In this document: positions 35,994-43,789 of the stretch, one piece after another | How positions within the stretch are numbered: position 1 is the stretch's first letter | Layout of the letters: the number at the start of each line of letters is the position of its first letter | Notes under the pieces: model-generated | The model's input: only the letters and a program-made list of their open reading frames with translations | What the model was told of the DNA's origin: nothing | Databases searched by the model: none | Source: Archangium_A sp035910535 | GTDB lineage: Bacteria; Myxococcota; Myxococcia; Myxococcales; Myxococcaceae | DNA: 64,000 nt | Assembly: GCA_035910535.1 (NCBI GenBank) | Contig: JAMHXF010000083.1 | Location: forward strand, 136,579 to 200,578 | Direction: 5' to 3' | Translations under genes and position numbers: made by a program

Positions 35994-37451
35994 ATGCGAG
36001 CGCCAGTTCCCGCGGGTCGCGTGCGTGCGTTGAACAACGCGCCAGCCCAGAAGCGTGACTACGTCCTGTATTGGATGACGTCGTTCCGGCGCACGAAGTC
36101 GAACTTCGCGTTGGACCGCGCCATCGAGCTCGCGAAGCAACACGACGCGCCGCTGCTAGTGCTCGAGGCGCTGCGCGTCGGCTACGAGTTCGCGAACGAC
36201 CGACTACACACCTTCGTGTTGCAGGGCATGGCCGAGAACGAGAAACGCTTCGCAGCTTCGCCCGTGAAATACGTGCCGTACGTCGAGCGCGTGGCGGGTG
36301 AAGGCAAGGGGCTGCTCGAGGCGCTGGCGGCGCGCGCGGGTGTCGTCGTCGGTGACGACTGGCCGTGCTTCTTTGTGCCGCGCATGCAGCAGGCGCTCGC
36401 GTCACGCCTCGACGTGCGCTTCGAGGTGGTCGACTCGAACGGCCTGTACCCGATGCACGACACGCCGCGCGTCTTCACCACCGCGCACTCGTTTCGTGTG
36501 CACCTGCAGAAGGTCTTGCCCGCGCACCTCATGCGGTTCCCGAGTGAGGACCCGCTCTCGAAGTTGCAGCTCGCGCCGTTCGACGTGGCGCTGCCCAGGA
36601 AGTGGAAGTTCGGTCTCGACGTGCAGGTCGCGCAGTTGCCGATTGATCATTCAGTGCCCGCAGTGCCGATTCACGGAGGCAGTGAGGCGGCTGAAGCGCG
36701 ACTCACGCACTTCGTGACGAAGATCCTGGGCACCTACGCGGACTCACGAAACGAGCCCGAGCGCGACGGCACCAGCGCGCTGTCGCCGTACCTGCACTTC
36801 GGCCACATCTCTTCGCATCAGGTCTTCGCGAAGGTCACCGCGAGCGAGAAGTGGTCGGTCGACAAGCTGGGGCCCTCCATTGGCGGCGCGAAGGAAGGGT
36901 GGTGGCAGCTCTCGCCGCACGCCGAGGGGTACCTCGACCAGCTCGTCACCTGGCGAGAGCTCGGCTTCAACATGACGAGCCACCGCCCAGACGACTACCG
37001 CTCGCTCACCGAGCTGCCTGACTACGCCCGCGCCACCATCGCGAAGCACGCCAACGACAAACGCGCGCACCTCTATTCGCTCGAGCAGCTCGAAGAGAGC
37101 CGCACGCACGACCGACTGTGGAACGCGGCGATGGGGCAGCTGCGCGAGACCGGTTGGTTTCACAACTACGTGCGCATGTTGTGGGGCAAAAAAATCTACG
37201 AGTGGTCGAAGAGCGCGGCCGAGGCGCTGCACGCCATGGAGTACCTCATGGGCAAGTACGCGCTCGATGGCCGCGACCCGATTTCCTACAGCGGCTATTT
37301 CTGGATTCTCGGCCGCTACGACCGCGCGTGGGGCCCGGAGCGCGAGGTGTTCGGCTCGCTGCGCTACATGTCGTCGGACAACACGGCGAAGAAGCTCGAC
37401 GTGAAGCAGTACATGGACCGCTTCGCGCCGCGCAACGGCTCGCTGTTCTAA
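35994..37451 (+). CDS. phr: Class II CPD photolyase
   Basis: The product has 485 residues. It repairs UV-induced cyclobutane pyrimidine dimers with blue light and FADH-. Class II features are visible: the start RDYVLYWMTSFRRTKSNFAL, then TSALSPYLHFGHIS, ELGFNM, WGKKIYEWS, YALDGRDPIS and DRAWGPEREVFG. M. xanthus also has a class II enzyme. Its placement at the end of a B12/light-controlled crt cluster suggests pigment and DNA repair are induced together by light. It ends 4 bases before the convergent TolC-like gene. Confidence 0.9.
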   Translation: MRAPVPAGRVRALNNAPAQKRDYVLYWMTSFRRTKSNFALDRAIELAKQHDAPLLVLEALRVGYEFANDRLHTFVLQGMAENEKRFAASPVKYVPYVERVAGEGKGLLEALAARAGVVVGDDWPCFFVPRMQQALASRLDVRFEVVDSNGLYPMHDTPRVFTTAHSFRVHLQKVLPAHLMRFPSEDPLSKLQLAPFDVALPRKWKFGLDVQVAQLPIDHSVPAVPIHGGSEAAEARLTHFVTKILGTYADSRNEPERDGTSALSPYLHFGHISSHQVFAKVTASEKWSVDKLGPSIGGAKEGWWQLSPHAEGYLDQLVTWRELGFNMTSHRPDDYRSLTELPDYARATIAKHANDKRAHLYSLEQLEESRTHDRLWNAAMGQLRETGWFHNYVRMLWGKKIYEWSKSAAEALHAMEYLMGKYALDGRDPISYSGYFWILGRYDRAWGPEREVFGSLRYMSSDNTAKKLDVKQYMDRFAPRNGSLF

Positions 37452-37455
37452 GCGC

Positions 37456-38874
37456 TCACTGAGGCAGCTGCGCGCTCGCGGCGAGCATGTTGGCGCGCGC
37501 GCGTTGTGCGTCGAGCACCGCGTCGACTTCGCGGAGCCGCGCCTCCACCGTCGTCTGCTCGCGCATGTTGACGAAGAGCTGCGTCGAGTCGCCGAGGTCG
37601 AAGCGCGTGCGCTCTCCGTTCTCGAGCTTGAGCGACACCTCGACCTCCTGCCGCGCCCACTCGATGCGTTGCCCGGCTGCGTCCATCGCGCTCTTCGCGT
37701 CACGCAGGTCGACGCTCACGCGGTCGCTCGCCAACCGGAGCTGCGCATTCACGCGCGTCAACGTCGCTTCGGCCGCGCGCATGCGCCCCATCGGCGCGCG
37801 GTACAGCAACGGCACCTCGAGCAGCGCGCTGACCTCGACCTCTGTCTTGCCGAGCGAGTCGGCCTCGGGGCGCGGCGACATGCCGAGGTCTTGCGACACC
37901 ACGCCGGCGATATCGAGCGCGGGCAGCAGCTGGTTCTTCGCGAAGCGCAGCTCGACCTCGGCCTGCTTCTTCTGGTTGAGCAGTCGTTGGTAGTCGGGCC
38001 GTCGCTGCAGCACCTCCGTGGGGCTCGGCGCCTCGAGCGCGACCGGCTCACCGAGCGCCGTCGGCAGCTGTGCGTCGGCCGGCATCAGCGGGTTGCCTTC
38101 GTCGTCGCGCAGGTACAACGAGAGCTCGAACGACGCCTGCTCGAGGCTCCGCTGCGCCGAGACGACGAGCGCTTCACGCTGCACGAGCGCGCGCAGGTTG
38201 TCTTGCTGGTCGAAGCGCGCCACGTCGCCCACGCCCGCGCGCGACTCGAGCTGCTTGTTCCGCTCGACGGCAATCTTCAGCAGCGAGCGCGTGATTTCAC
38301 GGCGCTGCCCGGCGGCCACCCATTCCCAGTAGCGAACCGACGCCATGCGCGCGAGCTCGATGCGCTGCTGCTCGAAGCTGAGGCCCGCAATCTCTCGCGC
38401 CAGCTCGGCGCGCGCCTGGTTCGCGCGACGCCTGTCGATGGGCCCGTTGCGGAGAATGGGCACCGCCGCGCCCGCGCGGAGTTCGCCGCCCGTCCACGTC
38501 TCGCGGCCGCCGTAGTACGTCTGGAACTTTCCGACGCCGTAGCGGTAGCCGCCGAAGAAGCGCGCGCCCCACAGCGGCGTCGGCGCTTCGATGACGGAGT
38601 CGACGCGCACCTGCGGGTAGCCGCTCACGGGCACGCCTGTGGCGCTCGTCTTCCACAGCGGGTCGAACGCGCCGTCGGCCGCGAGCACGTCACCTGCTGC
38701 TGCGTCGACGTCGGCGCGCGCGGCGGTGAGCGACGGGAACAGCGCGTCGGCCGACGACAAGACTTCTCCCAGGGACAACGCCGAGGCCGTCGTCGACGTC
38801 GTCACCGGGAGGCTCGTCGCCAGCGGCGCGTCGGGTGCTCCGAGCGCGAGCAACAGCACGAAGTGCGGTGTCAC
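37456..38874 (-). CDS. TolC-family outer membrane efflux protein
   Basis: The product has 472 residues; GTG at 38874 overlaps the upstream HlyD stop (GTGA). A short hydrophobic leader is followed by the duplicated helical OEP pattern, with long coiled regions (RANQARAELAREIAGLSF; EVELRFAKNQLLPALDIAG) and the family-like RRPDYQRLLNQKKQAE. It should form the outer-membrane channel of the tripartite exporter encoded by the three-gene operon (ABC, HlyD, TolC). Confidence 0.82.
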   Translation of the reverse strand: MTPHFVLLLALGAPDAPLATSLPVTTSTTASALSLGEVLSSADALFPSLTAARADVDAAAGDVLAADGAFDPLWKTSATGVPVSGYPQVRVDSVIEAPTPLWGARFFGGYRYGVGKFQTYYGGRETWTGGELRAGAAVPILRNGPIDRRRANQARAELAREIAGLSFEQQRIELARMASVRYWEWVAAGQRREITRSLLKIAVERNKQLESRAGVGDVARFDQQDNLRALVQREALVVSAQRSLEQASFELSLYLRDDEGNPLMPADAQLPTALGEPVALEAPSPTEVLQRRPDYQRLLNQKKQAEVELRFAKNQLLPALDIAGVVSQDLGMSPRPEADSLGKTEVEVSALLEVPLLYRAPMGRMRAAEATLTRVNAQLRLASDRVSVDLRDAKSAMDAAGQRIEWARQEVEVSLKLENGERTRFDLGDSTQLFVNMREQTTVEARLREVDAVLDAQRARANMLAASAQLPQ

Positions 38875-40184
38875 TTCTTCTTCCCCGCGCTCTTCGCGCC
38901 TTCCGGGGTCTTCACCGTGGGAGGAAAGCCGTTGAAGCGACGCCACAGCTCGTAGCCGAGCTTCACCTGCTCGAGCAGCACCCAGCCATTCACGCGCACG
39001 CCCTGCCGCAGGTACAGGCCCGTAGGCCACGGGTCGTCGTCGTCGGGCCGCACCAGAATGCGAAAGCGCCCGGTGCCGTCGTCGGCGCTGTCGAGCAGCG
39101 CGACCTCGCCGCCGAACGTGCCCACGGCGACTGACGGCCAGCCGGTGAACTGCACGGCGGGCCAGCCTTCGAACTGCAGGCGCACGGGCCGGCCTTCGCT
39201 GATCAACGGCATGTCGTTGCCGTCGACCCACAGCTCCACCGCGCGATTTTCGGTGTCGGGCACCAGCGTGAGCAGCGGGTCGCCGGCCTTCACGAAGGCG
39301 TTGCCCTGACCCGACAACAAGCGCAGCACGGTGCCCTCCATGGGCGCACGAATCTCCATCGTCTGCTGCCGCGCGAGCCGCACCTCGATGCGCGCCAGCT
39401 CACCGTCCGCCGCCGCCTTCTCCGCGAGCGCCACGGCCTCCTGCGCATGCGCGTCGTCGATGGACGCGGTGAGGTCGAACTCCACGCGTGAGCGGTCTTG
39501 CTCGAGCGCGAGCGCTTCCCCTTCGGCGGCGGTCGCCGTGGCCAGCGCCCGTTCGACTTCAGTCACCGCGCGCACGGCGTCGAGCTGCGCGAGCTCCACG
39601 TTGCGCTGCGAGGTCAGCCCTTCCTCGAACAACTTCTGCTGCCGCGTGATGTTGAGCTGCGCGGTCTCCATGGCGGCCTTCGTGGCGTCGACGGTCTGCT
39701 TCGCCGCGCGCGCACGTTCCTTGGCCATCGCCACGCGGTTGCCGGCGCCACGAATGCCGGCGCTGCGCGAGCTCTCGAGCGCCTTCTGGCGTGACTGAAT
39801 CGACTTCACGCGCAGCGCCGCCGCGTCTTTGCGCGCCACCACCGCGAGGCGCTCTTCTTCGAGGCGCTGAATGATGGCGGGGTCGTTGTCGGTGAGCGAG
39901 AGCAGCACGTCACCGGCCTGCACGTGGCTGCCTTCGCGCACGTTCCACTGCGTGACGCGGCCTTCGATGACGGCGTCTATTTCCTGTTGACGTTCGACTG
40001 GCGCGAAGGCCACCACGCGGCCGGTGCCGGTGATGCTCTGCTGCCACGGCACCGCGACGAGCGCGATGAGCGTGGTGCCGGCGAACACCGCCATCAAGCG
40101 CGCGAAGATTCGAATTGCCCGCGGGGTGCGCACCAGCAGCGCCGCGGCGCGCTCGCCAGAAGAGATGAGTGAGCTGGCGGTCAT
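38871..40184 (-). CDS. HlyD-family periplasmic adaptor (membrane fusion protein)
   Basis: The product has 437 residues from the ATG at 40184, which overlaps the ABC gene stop by 4 bases. One N-terminal transmembrane helix (VFAGTTLIALVAVP) is followed by a lipoyl half (IEGRVTQWNVREGSHVQAGD) and a long coiled coil (about 100-260). The second lipoyl half is EIRAPMEGTVLRLLSGQGNAF, and a beta-barrel follows. The C-terminal tail is basic (SAGKKK). It would bridge the ABC component and the TolC-like channel. Confidence 0.85.
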   Translation of the reverse strand: MTASSLISSGERAAALLVRTPRAIRIFARLMAVFAGTTLIALVAVPWQQSITGTGRVVAFAPVERQQEIDAVIEGRVTQWNVREGSHVQAGDVLLSLTDNDPAIIQRLEEERLAVVARKDAAALRVKSIQSRQKALESSRSAGIRGAGNRVAMAKERARAAKQTVDATKAAMETAQLNITRQQKLFEEGLTSQRNVELAQLDAVRAVTEVERALATATAAEGEALALEQDRSRVEFDLTASIDDAHAQEAVALAEKAAADGELARIEVRLARQQTMEIRAPMEGTVLRLLSGQGNAFVKAGDPLLTLVPDTENRAVELWVDGNDMPLISEGRPVRLQFEGWPAVQFTGWPSVAVGTFGGEVALLDSADDGTGRFRILVRPDDDDPWPTGLYLRQGVRVNGWVLLEQVKLGYELWRRFNGFPPTVKTPEGAKSAGKKK

Positions 40185-42304
40185 GATGCGCTGGCCTCCG
40201 GGTGGCCGTGCGAACCAGGCGCCGGGCGTTCGAGTTCTTCGAGCTTCAAGCGCTGACTGCACGCGCGCGCCAACGCCACCGACGGGTCATCGACGAGCGC
40301 GATCAACGTCCACGGGGCGCTGGCCCTGGTGAGCGCGGTGACGCAGCGCGCGCGGGCCAGCGGCTCGACGTACTCGAGCGACTCGTCGACGACGATCAAC
40401 CGCGGGTTGCCCGCAATCGCGCGCGCGACGAGCAGCCGGGTGCGCTGGCTCTGCGTCAGGGGAACTCCGCCCGAGAACAAGCGCGTGTCGAGCCCGTCGG
40501 GCAGGGCGCGCACCTCTTCGAGCAGGCCCACCTTTTCGAGCGCGGCGCGCACCTCAGACGAGGTGACCGACGTGCGGCCGAGCGACACGTTGTCCAGCAC
40601 CGAGCCGTCGAAGACGTCGCCGTGCTGCACAATGGCCACGCGATCTCTGAGCCGCGGCGAGCGCGCGCGGTTCGTCTCGACGCCGTTGAGCGCGATGGTG
40701 CCGTGCGCCGGCACCGACAGCGCCGACAACCACTCGCCCAGCTGCCCGCCGTGCCCGCCAGCGATGGCCACCCGCGCGCCCGCCGCGACGTCGAACGAGA
40801 GCGCGCTGCCACCACCGTTGGTCGCGTCGCGCACCTCGATGGCCACGGCGCCGTCGCCGGGAATCGGCTCGCCACCGGCGTCGGGGTCTTCGACGGGCAG
40901 GTCGAGCAGGTGCCCAATCTTGCTGAGCCCGGTGAGCAGGTCGTACGCGCTGTCGAGCATCTTCCCCAGCTTGCTCATGGACGACGTCACCGCCGCGACG
41001 ATGAGCTCTGCGGCGACGAGCTGACCCAGCGTGAGCTCGCGTTGCACCACGAGCCAACCGCCGAGCCCGAGCAGCGCCGCCGACGCCACGACGTGCAGCA
41101 CGAGCGCGCCGATGGTCTGCCCGAAGAGCACGGTGAAGTGCGTGCGGCGCGCGGCGAGGTAGCGGCGCGTCAACGCTTCGGCGCGCTCGCCGGCCATCGC
41201 AGCGCCACAGGCTCCACGGAACGCAGCGCCGGGCCGCGCGAGCTCTTCCAGCCAGGCGGCGACGTCGTACTTCGCCTGACTCTCGGCGATGGAGGTCGCC
41301 AGGCCTCTTCTGGCCGGCAACCACAACAACGCCGCCAGCACCGTCACCAGCACGATGGCGAAGCCCAGCAACATGGGGTGGTAGAACGCGAGCACCAGCA
41401 CGCCGATGCCAATGAGCAACAGCATCTCGAGGCCGTCGGTGAGCAGCGTGTGCGCCGTCTTCTGCACGGTGATGACGTCGAAGAAGCGATTGACGCTCTC
41501 GGGCCCGAAGCCTTCGCTCGCGGCTTCCGGCTTCACGCGCGGCAGTCTCCACGCGAGGTCCAACGCGGTGCGCGCGAACAGCCGCTGCTGCAGCGCTTCG
41601 ACCACCCGCACCTGCAACGCGCGCAGCGCCGCTTGAAAGCCGAGCGCCACCAACAACATCAACGAGAGCACCACGATGGGCTGCAGCAGCGTGCCGAAGG
41701 CCACGGTGCTCACCAGCGACTGCACGGCCACCGGCGTCGCCAGCGAGAACAGCCCGACGGCCACCGCGTAGACGAGAATGACCCACAGGTCGTCGCGCTC
41801 GAGGTGCATCAACGCCTTGAGCCGCGTCCACGGCGTCGCGTGGTGATGGTGGTCGTGACTCGTCAGCTCCTGCAGCGGCGCCGACGGAGACGCCGTCAGC
41901 CACGTGCCGCCGTTCTCGAGCACCCGCGCGCGCGCCTGCGCCACGGTGAGCGTCTCGCGCGTGCCGTTGGAGCGCACCAGCGTCAGCTTGCGTTCGCTGC
42001 GCGAGGTGATGGCGAGCCCACCGTCCGCCAGCGTGACGATGGGCAACTCGACGGTGTCCAGGCAGCCAGACACGTCGCCCGCGTCGACTGGAGACAACCG
42101 CGAGGCCTCCAACGCCCGCGAGAGCAGCAGCTGCGCCTTCGCGACGTCGACCGTCCCGCCACCCTCGACGGCCATGCGCGCCAGCCGCCGCGCCTGCACC
42201 GGGTCGACCGGCACGGCGACCTCGGCCGCCAGGGTTTCAACCGCCCACTGCACCAGCCGCGCTGCTTCTTCGGCCGAGAGGGTCTCTTTGGTACGCTGCG
42301 TCAT
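40181..42304 (-). CDS. Type-I-secretion-like ABC exporter with degenerate nucleotide-binding domain
   Basis: The product has 707 residues from the ATG at 42304. The N-terminal about 150 residues look like a degenerate C39-like domain (LPIVTLADGGLAITS), ending in a His-rich stretch HDHHHH. Six-helix transmembrane domain spans about 165-460, and the nucleotide-binding domain about 490-700. In the latter, the Walker A position reads AGGHGGQLGE (no Lys or Ser/Thr), the signature reads LTQSQ, and the H-loop position reads LVDDPS (no His). Walker B (IVVDESLE) and the Q-loop (IVQHGDVFDGSV) persist. ATP hydrolysis is therefore doubtful. The gene heads the ABC-HlyD-TolC operon. Confidence 0.82.
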   Translation of the reverse strand: MTQRTKETLSAEEAARLVQWAVETLAAEVAVPVDPVQARRLARMAVEGGGTVDVAKAQLLLSRALEASRLSPVDAGDVSGCLDTVELPIVTLADGGLAITSRSERKLTLVRSNGTRETLTVAQARARVLENGGTWLTASPSAPLQELTSHDHHHHATPWTRLKALMHLERDDLWVILVYAVAVGLFSLATPVAVQSLVSTVAFGTLLQPIVVLSLMLLVALGFQAALRALQVRVVEALQQRLFARTALDLAWRLPRVKPEAASEGFGPESVNRFFDVITVQKTAHTLLTDGLEMLLLIGIGVLVLAFYHPMLLGFAIVLVTVLAALLWLPARRGLATSIAESQAKYDVAAWLEELARPGAAFRGACGAAMAGERAEALTRRYLAARRTHFTVLFGQTIGALVLHVVASAALLGLGGWLVVQRELTLGQLVAAELIVAAVTSSMSKLGKMLDSAYDLLTGLSKIGHLLDLPVEDPDAGGEPIPGDGAVAIEVRDATNGGGSALSFDVAAGARVAIAGGHGGQLGEWLSALSVPAHGTIALNGVETNRARSPRLRDRVAIVQHGDVFDGSVLDNVSLGRTSVTSSEVRAALEKVGLLEEVRALPDGLDTRLFSGGVPLTQSQRTRLLVARAIAGNPRLIVVDESLEYVEPLARARCVTALTRASAPWTLIALVDDPSVALARACSQRLKLEELERPAPGSHGHPEASAS

Positions 42305-42375
42305 TACGTAACCGTCTGGAAAACATGGGAAAACAGGCTGCCTTCTGCTTTTTCGAACCCATATTTTAAAGACGC

Positions 42376-42401
42376 CGGGGCGCTTTGCCCCGATTTTTTT
42401 T
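42376..42401 (+). terminator. Strong intrinsic terminator on the plus strand
   Basis: CGGGGC (42376-42381) and GCCCCG (42387-42392) form a perfect 6-bp GC stem with a 5-base loop, followed by one A and eight T residues (42394-42401). The polarity terminates plus-strand transcription, yet both flanking genes are on the minus strand. The T-run overlaps the stop codon of the haloperoxidase-like gene. It may end an unannotated plus-strand transcript from the AT-rich region 42305-42375. Confidence 0.6.
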
Positions 42402-43698
42402 AACGTGTCGGTTTCATTGGCGCTGGCTGATCGAGGAGGGTGCCGCCGAAGAGCGCGGAAGCGCGAACCCACGCCACGTCGGCGACCTTGCGACCGAGCT
42501 TGAGGCCCTCGAGGTTGTCGGACTGCAGCTGGGTGCCGTTCATGATGCGCGAGATGCCGGCGAGCTCGGCGGTCTTGCTGAACGTGGGCAGCCGCAGCGT
42601 CGCGTTCTCGCCGCGCCCGTCGAAGAGCGTGAGCGTCTGCTCGGCGTCGTATACGTCGCTGTCGGTGAAGAGCTCGAGCGTGCGGGCGCCGGCGGCGGCC
42701 ATCGCGCTGTGGCTGCTGACGTAGCCGGGGAAGGGCGGAGTCACCGGCGCCCATTGCTCGGCGGGAACTTCGCCTGCCGGGCCCCGCACCTTCTTTCCTT
42801 TGTAGAGCGCGCGCACCAGCGTGGTCGGCGTGCCCGAGTCGTAGAAGCGCTTGGCCTCCCACGTGGCGATGAAGGCGTCGAAGCACGAGGCGGAGACGGC
42901 GAAGAACAGCTTCACGTCGGCGTCGAGCGAGTGCTTGTCGCGCCGCGAGACGGCTTGAGCGAAGCGCAGCCAGTGCGGCTGGCGCATGAAGTCGACCAGC
43001 GCCTTCTGCTCGGCGCTCAGCGTGGCGTGGTAGCGGAGCACCTCGTCGACCTCTTCTTTGAGCTCTCTGGGCGGCGGTGGCGGGCGCAGCTGCGAGGGGC
43101 TCGACAACGCGAAGGGCGCCACGCGGTACCAGTGCGGCGTGAGAAAGCCCCGGTCGGCGTCGGTGAGCGGCCGGTAGTACGTGTAGTCGCCGAAGGGCTC
43201 GCCGTTGCCACCGGCTTCGTCGCCGAGCTGATTGGCGCCATCGCGTCGGCGGGCCTCGAGCACCTGCCTGGCGGCGAGCGCGCCGACGGCTTCAGGTGAG
43301 CCATCGGTTGGTTTGGGCACGTAGCGCCGCAGCTTCATGGCGAAGTCGATGCCCTTCTTCTGTGCGGGGTAGAGCTCGTAGAGCATCACGCCCAGCGCGC
43401 TGAGCATGGCGCGGCGCTTGTGCTCGTCGGTGTGCGTCTTCTGTCTGGCCAGCGTGCCGTACGTGGGCACTGCTCGTTCATCGAACGGCGCCCAGGCGTC
43501 GTAGAGCGCCGCGGTGATGAGGAAGAGCGCGCGCGAGTCGATGGTGGGCCGGGGCCCGACGCGCTCGACTTCTGCGGCGCTGGTCTGCAGCGCGACCTCG
43601 AGCAGGTCGAAGGTGGGCGAGGGCTTCCAGTCGGGTTGGGCGAGCGCGGCGGCGGGGGCCAGCAGCATCGCAGCGAGCGAGAGACGACGAAGCAGCAT
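42400..43698 (-). CDS. Secreted vanadium haloperoxidase/PAP2-like protein with altered active site
   Basis: The product has 432 residues. The ATG at 43698 gives a signal peptide (LSLAAMLLAPAAALAQ). The helical architecture and the motif PPFPGYVSSHSAMAAAGART (about residue 320-335) match the PAP2/vanadium-dependent haloperoxidase superfamily. The third motif, normally SRxxxGxH in active members, reads SRIMNGTQLQSDN (about 385), so a Gln replaces the vanadate/phosphate-binding His. Either the enzyme uses a changed chemistry or it is inactive. It lies upstream of the ABC operon on the same strand (95-base gap) and is divergent from atpD. Confidence 0.7.
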   Translation of the reverse strand: MLLRRLSLAAMLLAPAAALAQPDWKPSPTFDLLEVALQTSAAEVERVGPRPTIDSRALFLITAALYDAWAPFDERAVPTYGTLARQKTHTDEHKRRAMLSALGVMLYELYPAQKKGIDFAMKLRRYVPKPTDGSPEAVGALAARQVLEARRRDGANQLGDEAGGNGEPFGDYTYYRPLTDADRGFLTPHWYRVAPFALSSPSQLRPPPPPRELKEEVDEVLRYHATLSAEQKALVDFMRQPHWLRFAQAVSRRDKHSLDADVKLFFAVSASCFDAFIATWEAKRFYDSGTPTTLVRALYKGKKVRGPAGEVPAEQWAPVTPPFPGYVSSHSAMAAAGARTLELFTDSDVYDAEQTLTLFDGRGENATLRLPTFSKTAELAGISRIMNGTQLQSDNLEGLKLGRKVADVAWVRASALFGGTLLDQPAPMKPTR

Positions 43699-43789
43699 GG
43701 AAGAGAGTGTACGGCCGTAAGCAACGCTTCTGCCGGCTCTCTGATCCATCTTGCAGGGGTATGGACCCGGTGGTACGCGCGCGCCCGCC

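Noticed and set aside
40202..42403. 733-codon open frame on the plus strand over the ABC exporter gene
   Set aside because: It is antisense to a gene with clear family motifs, and its translation is Arg/His/Gln-rich low-complexity typical of GC-rich shadow frames.
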